Of a stretch of DNA of 64,000 nt, positions 25,473-34,531 are shown piece after piece. Under the pieces are notes generated by a model. It worked only from the letters and a program-made list of their open reading frames with translations. It had not been told where the DNA came from and made no database searches. The stretch is taken from the NCBI RefSeq assembly GCF_045291545.1, contig NZ_CP149514.1, forward strand, positions 1,364,001-1,428,000, written 5' to 3'. The translations under genes were made by a program, and so were the position numbers. This stretch comes from Gallaecimonas sp045291545. GTDB taxonomy: Bacteria > Pseudomonadota > Gammaproteobacteria > Enterobacterales > Gallaecimonadaceae. Positions within the stretch are counted from its first letter, which is position 1. Each line of letters starts with the position of its first letter.

Positions 25473-26596
25473 CAAACAGGCTCCTTGGTGGCGTCAATCA
25501 GGGCATTTCGCGGGGTGTTGTGGTGATCAGTAAAGGTACTCAAGCTGACCTTGTAACCGGCTTCTTGTAAATAGCAGACTCTATCGAGCAGCAACCATAA
25601 CTCCAGTGGCCGCCGATACCAATGGCGCACTTGATTGATACGATTGATCAGCGGCAAACGGGCATCGGCAACAGCCAGATAATATTCACTGTCTAGTGAT
25701 GGGGGTAACGTCAGGCCCTTTTGGGCCGCAGCCCAGCCGGCAAAATCAGCAAAGGAGCCGTTAAAAAGTGTCTTGGGGGCGCTCGGTACTGGTAGGTAGC
25801 CCTCGCCGCCTAAATCCTGCTGCAAGGCATCAAAGGCCAGTCGGTAGCGGTTTTCCTGCTGGCGCAGCCGCCCTGCTCTGGCTCCCCCGGTAACCAACTC
25901 TTCCAGCGGTAATTTCAGATCAAAGCGGCTCAAAGACAGCTGCTGTTGGCGACCCTGCTGACTCATTGGCTGGTAATGTTCGTCATCAATAAGATGATAA
26001 CAACAAGGGGACAAGGTCAGCCGCTGCACGCTGGCGTTAACCGCCTGGCGTAAAAAGGTCATATGCAGGCGGCCACAAGCATGCAGTGCCAATGCTTGGC
26101 GAGCCGGCTCAAAAAACTGCGCCGCGGCCGGTGTCAGTGCGTCTGCACAAACAAATTGCTGAGGTACCTGCCAGTGCTGGGCTAAAGTCTCACCCTGCTG
26201 ACACAATTGCAGCTGTAACTCCAATGACAGCACCGCTTGGCCATTGACGGCCAGCAGCCGCCCCAGATGGCCCTTACCGGCGCACCATTCCAGCGCCGGC
26301 CCGTTAACGTCAGCCGCACCGGCAAAGTCGGTGATCTGCTGCCATTTTCTACCGCCAATGCCAGAAGCAAGCCTCGTCGGTGTACGCAAAGGCACTTTGC
26401 TTGCCTCGGGCAAGCGATAGTCTAACCAGGGCGCCAATAATGGCCGCATCGCCAGGGCAGCACCACTGCTGAGCTGCGCCTCGCTGAAATCGTCAAAAGG
26501 CCAGTGCTGGCAAGTAAAAGGGCGTTGCTGCCAGTCTTGCCGATAGCATTGCAGCATGGTGCCCAGGGCATGAAATTGGTCAGAGTAAGACTGCAT
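25472..26596 (-). CDS. SAM-dependent methyltransferase (Methyltransf_32 type)
   Basis: A 374-residue protein. The SAM-binding motif is LEWCAGKGHLGRLLAVNG near residues 103-120, then VLSLELQ (motif II) and the later ALHACGRLHMTFL and LSPCCYHLI. That Pro-Cys-Cys-Tyr-His pattern is typical of this family, whose substrates are mostly unknown. It starts 33 bases after the DUF3833 gene on the same strand and probably continues that operon. Confidence 0.8.
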   Translation of the reverse strand: MQSYSDQFHALGTMLQCYRQDWQQRPFTCQHWPFDDFSEAQLSSGAALAMRPLLAPWLDYRLPEASKVPLRTPTRLASGIGGRKWQQITDFAGAADVNGPALEWCAGKGHLGRLLAVNGQAVLSLELQLQLCQQGETLAQHWQVPQQFVCADALTPAAAQFFEPARQALALHACGRLHMTFLRQAVNASVQRLTLSPCCYHLIDDEHYQPMSQQGRQQQLSLSRFDLKLPLEELVTGGARAGRLRQQENRYRLAFDALQQDLGGEGYLPVPSAPKTLFNGSFADFAGWAAAQKGLTLPPSLDSEYYLAVADARLPLINRINQVRHWYRRPLELWLLLDRVCYLQEAGYKVSLSTFTDHHNTPRNALIDATKEPV

Positions 26597-26629
26597 GGCG
26601 GCGCATTATAGAGGGCCGCTATGGGCATT

Positions 26630-27151
26630 TCACTGCTTTTCGAAGTAGAGGGTCACTTGCCCTACCGGTAACCCGAACTTTTTCATGGTGGTGCGATTCA
26701 TCAGTCGCTTGTCGTCCAGCTGATACATCCAGTCATCCATGGTGACATCCAGGGTGCTGCCGTCCTCACGGGGTACCCGTAATGTGTAAGACCATTGAAA
26801 AGCCATTCCCCGCGCTTGCCCCTGAGCCATACCAATAACATCACCAGCGGTGCCTTGATAGCGACCATCGGGCAGTTTACTCAGATGCCAAACACGTTCA
26901 CTGGTGCTGCCATCGGCATAACTGAAACGCTCATCAAGGGTGCCTTGATTTCCTTGCCAGTGGCCATCGACCACGACTGTGAAGCGCTTTATCACTCGGT
27001 TTCGATAGTCTTGAAACATGCCATGGGCAATCACCCTGCCGTTGAAGAACTGCTCTAACCGGAGTGTTGGTGTGCTGCCCTGATAGTGTTCAACGCCAAC
27101 GGCACAGCCTCCCAGTAACAGACTCACCATGAACATCAACAACGTGCGCAT
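26630..27151 (-). CDS. DUF3833 lipoprotein
   Basis: A 173-residue predicted lipoprotein with lipobox LLLGGC (Cys16). The rest is the beta-rich DUF3833 domain, with landmarks LEQFFNGRVIAHGMFQDY, TLDERFSYADG, AGDVIGMAQGQARGMAFQWSY and TMDDWMYQLDD. The family is almost always found beside a chalcone-isomerase-like protein and a Cfa-like methyltransferase, as here. The overlap with the upstream gene is 16 bases. Function unknown; an envelope role in lipid modification is inferred from context. Confidence 0.85.
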   Translation of the reverse strand: MRTLLMFMVSLLLGGCAVGVEHYQGSTPTLRLEQFFNGRVIAHGMFQDYRNRVIKRFTVVVDGHWQGNQGTLDERFSYADGSTSERVWHLSKLPDGRYQGTAGDVIGMAQGQARGMAFQWSYTLRVPREDGSTLDVTMDDWMYQLDDKRLMNRTTMKKFGLPVGQVTLYFEKQ

Positions 27152-27606
27152 TTTTCCTCCTTACCCAACAGTGCCCGTCGCAAAGCCTGGGCATTGGTGC
27201 GTGGTGACAGCCAAATAGCCAAAAAAGCCGGGCCAAAGTCGGCATCCTTGATGCGGGCAACCACGTGGTCATTTTTCAATAAAGTGCTGGAATCTGCGCT
27301 AACTTCCAGGCGCAACCGGTCACCGGCTTTGACATCCGGGCAATGCTGGCTAAACCAAGCCAGCCAGTGCCGATAACGCTTGTCCGGATATTGTTTTAAA
27401 TGCCGCCACTCCTTGGCAGTTTGATGGCTGATATCAGAGCCGGAAAAGTCACGAAAATACTTCAGCTCCAATGCCTGTTTAGCACCGTCGGTGTAATAGG
27501 CAGCGTCATAGATATCAAACCAAAGATAGTCATAACGCCCCTTACCCTGCAGCTGCCATTGCGAAAAAGCGTTAAAGGACAATAACAGCAATAGCCAGTA
27601 CTTCAT
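27136..27606 (-). CDS. Chalcone isomerase-like periplasmic protein
   Basis: A 156-residue protein with a signal peptide (MKYWLLLLLSFNAFS) and a domain resembling bacterial chalcone-isomerase-like proteins: GKGRYDYLWFDIYDAAYYTDG, LELKYFRDFSGSDIS and FGPAFLAIWLSPRTNAQALRRALLG. In this fold some members bind fatty acids rather than act on chalcones. It overlaps the DUF2878 gene by four bases upstream and the DUF3833 gene by 16 bases downstream. Confidence 0.82.
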   Translation of the reverse strand: MKYWLLLLLSFNAFSQWQLQGKGRYDYLWFDIYDAAYYTDGAKQALELKYFRDFSGSDISHQTAKEWRHLKQYPDKRYRHWLAWFSQHCPDVKAGDRLRLEVSADSSTLLKNDHVVARIKDADFGPAFLAIWLSPRTNAQALRRALLGKEEKCARC

Positions 27607-28082
27607 GGCTGCCAACGCCGCGACAGTAACATCAGCGTCGGGGTGAGCAGGGCCCACAGCAGCGCCAGCATGGCCAGGCTCTGATACAACGGCCAGCCAA
27701 AATCGGCAGCACCCAAACGCACCCCGGCGCCATAAGCCAGCGGGCCAGCAATAGCGCCAAGCAAGGCCGACAGCCCTGGCCGGTATTTCAGCCAGGCCAA
27801 ACTATGGTTCGGTAGCATCGCCAGGGCCGCCCACAGGCCCATTAGCCATAGCGGGATCACATAATGTTGCTGATGAAACTGCAATAAGCCGGCGGCGCCG
27901 AGGCCACCATCAACGATAAGACCAATCAACAAAAAACCGACCATCAGCCGGGCATCGGCCTGCCTGCGGGGGCTAAACAGCAGATGCAGCGCCAGTATCG
28001 CCAGTAACCAATAAGGGCTTGCCCCCAGCACCGCCAGGAACCAGGCCAACTGATAAGCCAGCAGGTTCAGCCACCCGTTCAC
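27603..28082 (-). CDS. DUF2878 inner-membrane protein
   Basis: A 159-residue integral membrane protein with about five helices. Conserved pieces include NLLAYQLAWFLAVLGA, GLIVDGGLGAAGLLQF, YVIPLWLMGLWAALAMLPNHSLAWL and GPLAYGAGVRLGAA. Translation starts at GTG inside the overlap GTGA with the Cfa-like gene. Function unknown; conserved neighbour of Cfa-like and DUF1365 genes. Confidence 0.85.
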   Translation of the reverse strand: MNGWLNLLAYQLAWFLAVLGASPYWLLAILALHLLFSPRRQADARLMVGFLLIGLIVDGGLGAAGLLQFHQQHYVIPLWLMGLWAALAMLPNHSLAWLKYRPGLSALLGAIAGPLAYGAGVRLGAADFGWPLYQSLAMLALLWALLTPTLMLLSRRWQP

Positions 28083-29323
28083 AAAACCGCCCTGTTACCC
28101 GGCCGGCTGGCTAAAAGGTGCACCACGCTGATGGCTCGCTCCATGAAGCCCCCTTCGCAGTAGCACAGGTAGTAATCCCACAAGCGCCGGAAACGCTCGT
28201 CATAGCCGTGTTGGCGAAGCTCCTCGAACGCCTGATGGAAGCGTTGCCGCCAGTCGCGCAGCGTCCGGGCATAATCAAAACCAAAATCGTGCAGCCGTCG
28301 TACCACAAAGTCGGTGTTATCGGCCATCACCGATAACATGCGGGTGTTGGACGGCAGACAGCCGCCCGGAAAGATATAACGCTGAATAAAATCCACCGAG
28401 CGAACATAGCTGTCGTAACGTTGATCGCTGATGGTAATCGCCTGTAACAGCATTATGCCTTGTGGCTTCAGTAGTGCCTGACATTGCTCAAAAAAGCCTG
28501 GCAAGTAGTCGTGGCCGACCGCCTCGATCATCTCAATACTGACCAGTTTGTCATATTGGCCTTGCAGATCCCGGTAATCGTCCTGCAGCAAGGTGATCTG
28601 CTGCTCTAGCCCGGCAGCTTTAACACGGGCACAAGCTGCCTGGTACTGCGCCTCAGAAATGGTGGTGGTGGTCACCTGGCAGCCATAATGCTGAGCCGCA
28701 TGCATAGCCAGCCCGCCCCAGCCGGTGCCGATCTCCAGCAGGTGGTCTGTAGGCTGTAACTGTAACTGCTGGCAGATACGGTCAAGGCGGTGCAACTGAG
28801 CCTCTTCCAGGCTGGCTTCAGAGTGGGGGTAAATCGCCGACGAGTACATCATGGTCGGGTCTAAAAACGCTCCGTAAAGCTCATTACCCAGATCGTAATG
28901 AGCCAGAATATTGCGCTTTGCTCCCTGTCGGCTGTTGCGATTAGCCACATGACGCAGCCGTTGCAGTGGCCAGCTTAGCCAGGCCAGGCGCCGCTCCAGA
29001 CTGTCCAGCAGCGGCATGTTCAAAACCATCAGCCGCACCAGTGCCGTGAGGTCGTCACTGTGCCAGAGGCCATCAATATAGGCTTCACCGGCACCAATGC
29101 TGCCACCGAGCAATACTTGCCGGTAAAAGCGATTATCGCGGATCTCCAGGGTAGCCGCCGGTTGCCCCTGGCCAAAAACCTGCGTGCCATCGGCATCAAC
29201 CAGGGTCAGTTGGCCGTGACGCAGTTTGGCCAGTACCGCCAGTAATGTTCGTCGCGCCGCTTTTTGCAGCCACCGCGGTCCCGTATTGGCTTGTTGTTGT
29301 ACCTGACTGGCCAGATCAGTCAT
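28079..29323 (-). CDS. Cyclopropane-fatty-acid synthase-like methyltransferase
   Basis: A 414-residue SAM-dependent methyltransferase of the CFA/mycolic-acid type. The SAM motif is LLEIGTGWGGLAMHAAQHYGC, preceded by HYDLGNELYGAFLDPTMMYSSAIY and followed by YDKLVSIEMIEAVGHDYLPGFFEQC, all typical of CfaA. It would add a methylene or methyl group to unsaturated phospholipid acyl chains. The start at 29323 has AGAAGGAGAAGG upstream and overlaps the DUF1365 stop (ATGA). The neighbouring oxidoreductases suggest a product beyond simple cyclopropane. Confidence 0.93.
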   Translation of the reverse strand: MTDLASQVQQQANTGPRWLQKAARRTLLAVLAKLRHGQLTLVDADGTQVFGQGQPAATLEIRDNRFYRQVLLGGSIGAGEAYIDGLWHSDDLTALVRLMVLNMPLLDSLERRLAWLSWPLQRLRHVANRNSRQGAKRNILAHYDLGNELYGAFLDPTMMYSSAIYPHSEASLEEAQLHRLDRICQQLQLQPTDHLLEIGTGWGGLAMHAAQHYGCQVTTTTISEAQYQAACARVKAAGLEQQITLLQDDYRDLQGQYDKLVSIEMIEAVGHDYLPGFFEQCQALLKPQGIMLLQAITISDQRYDSYVRSVDFIQRYIFPGGCLPSNTRMLSVMADNTDFVVRRLHDFGFDYARTLRDWRQRFHQAFEELRQHGYDERFRRLWDYYLCYCEGGFMERAISVVHLLASRPGNRAVL

Positions 29324-30054
29324 ACCTTCTCCTTCTGATATCCATAAATCCGTACCCCTTTGAGGGCCAGCTTGAGCGCCTGCCAATAAATGCCCAACAC
29401 CACTGAGGCCGTCATTACCGGCCGGCGAAGCAGTTGCCGGCGAACGCTCGCGAGAGTTAATGGCTGACGCTGTAAAGCCAGCGTTGCATCAAATACGTGG
29501 CCGCGGCTGTCATGGTTTTCCAAATGCACAAAAAGACGCGCTCCCGGTGGTTGCAGCCGCCACCGATACTGCTGGTCTATTGGGTTAAATGGGGAAACAT
29601 GAAAGGCTTTGGGGTGGCGGGGAGTAAGACCTTCTTGCAAAGACAAGCCGTAATAGTGCCGCTGATTCCAGGGGGTGTTGGAAACTTCGGCCAGAAAGTG
29701 GCTCAGCTGCCCCTGCTGGTCATAACCGTAGTAAAAGTTCACCGGGCTGAAGTACAACCCCAGCGTACGCAGATTCACTAACGCCAGTACCTTGCCGGTC
29801 GGGCGGCTACCAGTAAGGCTGGCCAGTTTGTCACGGACCGCATCGGCCAAAGGTTGCGCTGCTGGCCCAAGGTAATCCGGGCGATGAAAGCGTGCCAGGG
29901 CAAACCGCCGTAATGAAAACCAGCGCCCCAGCTCAGGCACATTATCAAGATCATCCAGATCCAGTAGCCACATAAAAAAGGGATAAGTGAAGCGGTGCGC
30001 CTTGGGCAAATGGCGCCGGTGGCGCACCGTACCGACATAAAGAGCACTGCTCAT
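29320..30054 (-). CDS. DUF1365 protein
   Basis: A 244-residue protein of the DUF1365 family, which accompanies Cfa-like methyltransferases and FAD oxidoreductases across Proteobacteria. Landmarks: YVGTVRHRRHLPKAHRFTYPFFMWLLDLDDL, LVNLRTLGLYFSPVNFYYGYD and the later FHVSPFNPIDQQYRW. Its start overlaps the oxidoreductase stop (ATGA). Catalytic role unknown; genetic context implies lipid modification. Confidence 0.92.
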   Translation of the reverse strand: MSSALYVGTVRHRRHLPKAHRFTYPFFMWLLDLDDLDNVPELGRWFSLRRFALARFHRPDYLGPAAQPLADAVRDKLASLTGSRPTGKVLALVNLRTLGLYFSPVNFYYGYDQQGQLSHFLAEVSNTPWNQRHYYGLSLQEGLTPRHPKAFHVSPFNPIDQQYRWRLQPPGARLFVHLENHDSRGHVFDATLALQRQPLTLASVRRQLLRRPVMTASVVLGIYWQALKLALKGVRIYGYQKEKV

Positions 30055-31286
30055 GGGGTCACACCCAATTGCTTGCAAACCCGCAAAGCGCTGTGCACCC
30101 CGTCTTCATGAAAGCCATTGAACCAGTAAGCGCCACAGTAATGAACACCGTCAACGCCGGAAATATCAGCCCAGCGTTTTTGGGCATTGATGGCATCAAT
30201 AGTGTAAACTGGGTGCGCATAAGTGTAACGGCCAAGCACCTTGTCATCGGCTACCTGATCATTGAGGGTAACCAGATAGGTAAAGCGTTTTTTCAGCCGT
30301 TGCAGGATGTTCATGTCATAGGTAACTACCGGTTTGTGCTGGTGGCGGTTCATCCGGTAATTCCAGCTGGCCCAGGCCAATGAGCGTTTCGGTAAATGGC
30401 TCGTGTCGGTATGCAGCACCACCTGATTGTCGCTGTAAGTGAGCTGACCCAGCACCTGCTGTTCAGCCTCACTAGGGTTGGCCAGCATGGCCAGTGCCTG
30501 ATCAGAATGGCAAGCCAGTACCACCTGATCGAACTGCCACTGTTGCTCCTTGCTGAACAGCTGTACTTTGCCGCCGCTGCGCTCAATGCGGGTTACCGGG
30601 GTATTCAGGTAAATACGCTCTTTAACAGGCGCGAGCAGCGGCGCAATGTATTGCCGGGAGCCTCCGGCAATGGTGAACCACTGTGGCCGGTTAGCCACGT
30701 CCAGCAGGCCATGGTTATGGAAAAATGTGGCAAAAAACTGCAAGGGAAAATCCCGCATTTGTGCCAACCCCATGGACCAAATGGCGGCGCCCATAGGCAA
30801 CAAATAGTTATCGACAAACAATGGTCCAAAGGCACGGGCGTCCAGATATTGCCCAAGCGTCTGTGCTGAAGGCGCGGTGATCTCCTGGCGCGCATCCTTG
30901 TTAAAACGCAGAATGTCACGAATAAGCCGCCAAAAGGCGGGTCGCAGTAAATTGCGCTTCTGAGCAAACAGGGTTCTCAGGCTGTGGCCGTTGTACTCCA
31001 GAGCAAGGGCGTCATTACGCACCGAAAAGCTCATTTCGGTGGGCTGGTAAGCAACTTTCAGCTCCTCAAGCAAGCGCTGAAAACGTGGGTAGGTGCGGTC
31101 ATTAAAGACAATAAAACCGGTATCGATAGCACTTTTTTCACCGTCGAGCTCAACATCTACGGTATGGGTGTGGCCCCCCAGATAATCACCGGCTTCAAAC
31201 AGGGTGACGTCATAATGGCGGGACAGATAATAGGCCGCCGTCATGCCGGCGATGCCTGAGCCAACCACAGCAACTGTTGCTCTCAT
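30051..31286 (-). CDS. FAD-dependent amine-oxidase-type oxidoreductase
   Basis: A 411-residue flavoprotein. The dinucleotide-binding motif VAVVGSGIAGMTAAYYLSRHYDVTLFEA is at the extreme N-terminus, and GGHTHTVDVE follows. The C-terminus has YCGAYWFNGFHEDGVHSALRVC, closing the FAD site. Homologues next to Cfa-like methyltransferases are thought to desaturate or oxidise acyl chains. It overlaps genes on both sides by four bases. Confidence 0.92.
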   Translation of the reverse strand: MRATVAVVGSGIAGMTAAYYLSRHYDVTLFEAGDYLGGHTHTVDVELDGEKSAIDTGFIVFNDRTYPRFQRLLEELKVAYQPTEMSFSVRNDALALEYNGHSLRTLFAQKRNLLRPAFWRLIRDILRFNKDARQEITAPSAQTLGQYLDARAFGPLFVDNYLLPMGAAIWSMGLAQMRDFPLQFFATFFHNHGLLDVANRPQWFTIAGGSRQYIAPLLAPVKERIYLNTPVTRIERSGGKVQLFSKEQQWQFDQVVLACHSDQALAMLANPSEAEQQVLGQLTYSDNQVVLHTDTSHLPKRSLAWASWNYRMNRHQHKPVVTYDMNILQRLKKRFTYLVTLNDQVADDKVLGRYTYAHPVYTIDAINAQKRWADISGVDGVHYCGAYWFNGFHEDGVHSALRVCKQLGVTP

Positions 31287-32002
31287 GTGCGGATCATTCC
31301 TTGTGCAAAATGCCGCCAGAGGCGGCGCGGTAAATAGCGAAGCAGTTTCAGCAGGCCGGTGAAAAAGCCCGGAAAGCGGATCTCGAAGCGTCTTTTGGCA
31401 ATGCCCTGGCGTATCGCCTTGGCGGCCTTTTCAACAGAGACTTGCATCGGCATGGGAAAATCATTGCGAGCCGTTAGCGGTGTGTCGACAAACCCGGGAA
31501 AAACACAGCTGACCGTAATGCCTTGCGGCTTTAGAGTGATATAGAGCGTTTCCATCAGATAGCGTATGGCGGCTTTGGAGGCGCCATACGCCTCGGCACG
31601 GGGAAGAGGCAGGTAAGCTGAACTGGAACTCATGCCAACCAGGTGCGGGCGGGCCCCTTGGGCCAGACAAGGTAAAACACCTTCAATGCAGGTGGCCATG
31701 CTCAGCACATTGGTTGCCATTACCCGGGCAAACAAGGCGCTGTCAAAAGGCGGCATATCAACATACTCGCAGCTACCGGCATTGAGTACCACCAGATCCA
31801 GCGGCCCCATCTGGGCAAACCAGTCGAGGGTGGCCTGGCGGTCGGTCAATTCCAGCTTGGCAGTATGCAGGCCAAGCTCGGCAAGCGTTGCCAGCGCCTC
31901 ACTGTTGCGGCCCAACGCCCATACCTGATGCCCCTGACGGTGATAATCCAGTGCCAATTGACGGCCGATGCCGGAGGTCGCACCGGTAATGAGCACCTTC
32001 AT
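31283..32002 (-). CDS. Short-chain dehydrogenase/reductase
   Basis: A 239-residue SDR with the NAD(P) motif ITGATSGIGRQLALDYHRQG, the structural NAG in VVLNAGSCEY, catalytic Ser in MSSSSAYLPLPRAEAYGASKAAIRYL (Tyr-x3-Lys as YGASK), and the PG motif VFPGFVDTPLT. The C-terminal RFPGFFTGLLKLLRYLPRRLWR is basic and amphipathic and could hold the enzyme at the membrane. It is part of the photolyase-Cfa operon. Confidence 0.92.
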   Translation of the reverse strand: MKVLITGATSGIGRQLALDYHRQGHQVWALGRNSEALATLAELGLHTAKLELTDRQATLDWFAQMGPLDLVVLNAGSCEYVDMPPFDSALFARVMATNVLSMATCIEGVLPCLAQGARPHLVGMSSSSAYLPLPRAEAYGASKAAIRYLMETLYITLKPQGITVSCVFPGFVDTPLTARNDFPMPMQVSVEKAAKAIRQGIAKRRFEIRFPGFFTGLLKLLRYLPRRLWRHFAQGMIRT

Positions 32003-32427
32003 TGCCCTGCCCGCCTTTTAATAAACCCAATGAGGCGACCCAACAGCGGTAACTGCTCGTAAAGCATGGCGCCGAGGTCAAAGTAGTCGCGGTGATAACA
32101 GGCTTTACCTGCGTCGTTAAAACGCAGCACGGTGATACCTTCTACCGTCACCCAGGCACCAGCTGCCAGACGCGGGTGGCAAAAGCGCATCTGCCACTGC
32201 ACAAAGGCCTGCTCAGACTGTTCGTCAACATCTTGATAATCAAACTCAATGGCCTGCAGGTGTTGGTACATGGCGGTGAAGTAATGCTTCAGGGCTGCAA
32301 TACCGCTTATACGGTGCAGAGGATCAATGAAGATCACCTCCTCACTGTAAATCTCGGTCAGTAAATGCAGGTGCTGGTTATCCAACTGCTGATAGGCCGA
32401 CAAAAAGCGTGCTAGCGCCGGGCTCAT
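31999..32427 (-). CDS. SnoaL-like (NTF2 fold) protein
   Basis: A 142-residue single-domain protein of the nuclear-transport-factor-2/SnoaL fold: LARFLSAYQQLDNQHLHLLTEIYSEEVIFIDPLHRISG followed by FVQWQMRFCHPRL and YHRDYFDLGAMLYEQLPLLG. The last motif is characteristic of the SnoaL-like members found in this gene cluster. Substrate unknown. Four-base overlaps link it to phr and the SDR gene. Confidence 0.85.
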   Translation of the reverse strand: MSPALARFLSAYQQLDNQHLHLLTEIYSEEVIFIDPLHRISGIAALKHYFTAMYQHLQAIEFDYQDVDEQSEQAFVQWQMRFCHPRLAAGAWVTVEGITVLRFNDAGKACYHRDYFDLGAMLYEQLPLLGRLIGFIKRRAGQ

Positions 32428-33821
32428 GATGCCTCCTTGAGGGCTTTAAACATGGCCAGGGTTTGCTGCCGGGCGGTCTTGTGGTCTACCAATGGCGCCG
32501 GATAATTCAACGCGCCGGGCCAGCGATGGGGCTCGTGCAGATATTGTTCGCTAACCTCGCTGAGCTCCGGTAACCAGTGGCGAATAAAGCGCCCGTCGGG
32601 GTCAAAGCGTTTGCCCTGCTCCCAGGGATTGAAAATACGAAAATACGGCGCGGCATCGGTGCCGGTACTGGCAGCCCACTGCCAGCCGCCATTATTGGCA
32701 GCAAAGTCACCATCAATGAGCTGGCTCATGAAGTAAGCCTCGCCCCGGCGCCAGTCGATGTGTAAGTCCTTGACCAAAAAAGATGCGGTGATCATCCGCA
32801 GGCGATTATGCATCCAGCCGGTGCAGCGTAACTGACGCATGGCGGCATCAACAATAGGAAAGCCGGTACGCCCCTGACACCAGGCGTTAAAGGCTCCATC
32901 GTCATCTGCCCAGGTGAGTTGCTCGGTATCACGCTGAAAAGCCCGGCCTTTGACTACGGCTGGGAAATGCCAGGCGACATGGCCGTAAAAATCACGCCAA
33001 ATCAATTCATTCAACCAAGTACCGGGCCCGGATTGATCATCCCAGATGGTGTCACCATGCTGGTGAGCCAACCGCCACAGGCACTGACGTGGCGACAGCA
33101 AGCCGATGCTAAGGGCAGCCGACAGCCGCGAGGTGTTATCCAATGCCGGAAAATCACGGTGCGCCTTGTAGTCGCTGGCTTGTTCACTGACAAAACGACG
33201 CATGGCAGTGAGTGCCGCATCTTCGTTATCTGGCCATGTGGCAATACGAGCATCTTCACTGACATCAGAAAATCCCGGCAGAGACGGCGCCATAATGGCT
33301 TTTTGCTGAGCAGGCAGACGGCGCAGCACCTGTGGCGGTGCTGCTTTTAACTGCTGCTTGACGCTGTTCTTAAATGGCGTGAAAACCTTGTAAGGCTCCC
33401 CTTGCTGCGTCATGACTGCGCCGGGGGGCAGCAACAGGCGATCATCATAGAAATGACAATCAATGTTGAGAGCCTGGGTTACCTGCTCATCACGGTGCAG
33501 CTCATCAACCAGGTACTCGCGGTTGGCATGCAGCGCGTGGATCTGATGTTGCTGGCAATAGTCGGCCAGAAAAGTGCTGATGGCGGCAAAGTCGTCCAAC
33601 ACCACAACATCGAGGACAATACCCAGCTTGGCCAGTTGCCCGGCCAGGGCGCTAACCGCGTGCTCGAGTAGCCGTTGACGCACCGGCGCCATATGGTGCT
33701 TTTGCCACTGCCCGGGTGTGGCGATGAAAATGCCCCGCACCGGCCCCGGCGCAGCCGCTCGGGTCAAAGCGGTGTTGTCCAGTGTTCGCAAGTCGTTTCG
33801 AAACCAAACCAGCTGGGTCAC
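32424..33821 (-). CDS. phrB: Deoxyribodipyrimidine photo-lyase
   Basis: A light-driven repair enzyme for UV pyrimidine dimers, 465 residues (E. coli 472). The N-terminal antenna domain opens TQLVWFRNDLRTLDNTAL. The FAD domain carries LIWRDFYGHVAWHFP, GRTGFPIVDAAMRQL, GWMHNRLRMITASFLVKDLHIDWR and the strongly conserved DGDFAANNGGWQWAASTGTDAAPYFRIFNP. Translation starts at GTG with GGAGG upstream, overlapping MerR by four bases. Its place in an operon with lipid-modifying genes suggests joint induction by light. Confidence 0.96.
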   Translation of the reverse strand: MTQLVWFRNDLRTLDNTALTRAAAPGPVRGIFIATPGQWQKHHMAPVRQRLLEHAVSALAGQLAKLGIVLDVVVLDDFAAISTFLADYCQQHQIHALHANREYLVDELHRDEQVTQALNIDCHFYDDRLLLPPGAVMTQQGEPYKVFTPFKNSVKQQLKAAPPQVLRRLPAQQKAIMAPSLPGFSDVSEDARIATWPDNEDAALTAMRRFVSEQASDYKAHRDFPALDNTSRLSAALSIGLLSPRQCLWRLAHQHGDTIWDDQSGPGTWLNELIWRDFYGHVAWHFPAVVKGRAFQRDTEQLTWADDDGAFNAWCQGRTGFPIVDAAMRQLRCTGWMHNRLRMITASFLVKDLHIDWRRGEAYFMSQLIDGDFAANNGGWQWAASTGTDAAPYFRIFNPWEQGKRFDPDGRFIRHWLPELSEVSEQYLHEPHRWPGALNYPAPLVDHKTARQQTLAMFKALKEAS

Positions 33822-34531
33822 AATGCCTCCGTTAACGTATATTGCCCCGGCAGCGCTGGCGTACTGTTGGCCGGTAGCTGGCGCAGTATGCCGGTAAAGA
33901 TCTGCGCCTCAGGCATGGCCGCCAAGGCTAGAGTAAGTTGCCGCTCGTCATCGCCGCTACCAAGGTCAACAACCCGATGATGCTGGCTGAGTACCGCCCT
34001 GAGCATTTGCCGCCATAGCGGCGGCATAGCACCGACAAGCAGCGCCAGAGACTGCTTATGGCGATGGCGCTGCAGGTGGCTTACCATTGCCAAGCGTTGG
34101 CTGATTTCGGATTCCAGCAAGGCCTTTGCCGGCTCACTAAAAGGCCCGGCTGGCCAACTACTGAGTAACTGCCAGAGATTGCTGCAAAAAAGGGCCAGTG
34201 GTTGCTCTTTGAGCAAGCTATCGAGGGTTCGGGTCAACGCCACCGTGTTGAGGCTTTGCGCCAGGGCCAGCACGGTTTCGGTCCAGGGTTCAAAGTCAGT
34301 TCGACTGGCCCCGGCCAGTAGCGCTTTGGTATCCGCGAGGTTAAGCCCCAGCTGCAGGTAGCGCTGAATGTCCCGCACCCGGGCGACGTCGCTGGCGCTA
34401 TAAAGCCGGTGGCCCTTGGCCGTACGGTTGGGCTTTAACAGCCCATAGCGGCGCTCCCAGGCCCGCAGCGTAACGGGCAAAACGCCTGTTTGCTCAGCCA
34501 GATCGCCAATCTTTAATTTTTCAGAGTCCAT
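33818..34531 (-). CDS. MerR-family regulator of the photolyase operon
   Basis: A 237-residue regulator. The MerR helix-turn-helix is unmistakable (LKIGDLAEQTGVLPVTLRAWERRYGLLKPNRTAKGHRLY). The C-terminal 150 residues have the length of the cobalamin-binding domain of LitR/CarH photoreceptors, but I see neither the Trp-x9-Glu-His signature nor an obvious Asp-x-His-x2-Gly motif. This resembles the non-cobalamin members that need another light sensor. It overlaps the DUF523 gene by 11 bases and phr by four. It probably binds the inverted repeat at 35477-35503. Confidence 0.88.
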   Translation of the reverse strand: MDSEKLKIGDLAEQTGVLPVTLRAWERRYGLLKPNRTAKGHRLYSASDVARVRDIQRYLQLGLNLADTKALLAGASRTDFEPWTETVLALAQSLNTVALTRTLDSLLKEQPLALFCSNLWQLLSSWPAGPFSEPAKALLESEISQRLAMVSHLQRHRHKQSLALLVGAMPPLWRQMLRAVLSQHHRVVDLGSGDDERQLTLALAAMPEAQIFTGILRQLPANSTPALPGQYTLTEAL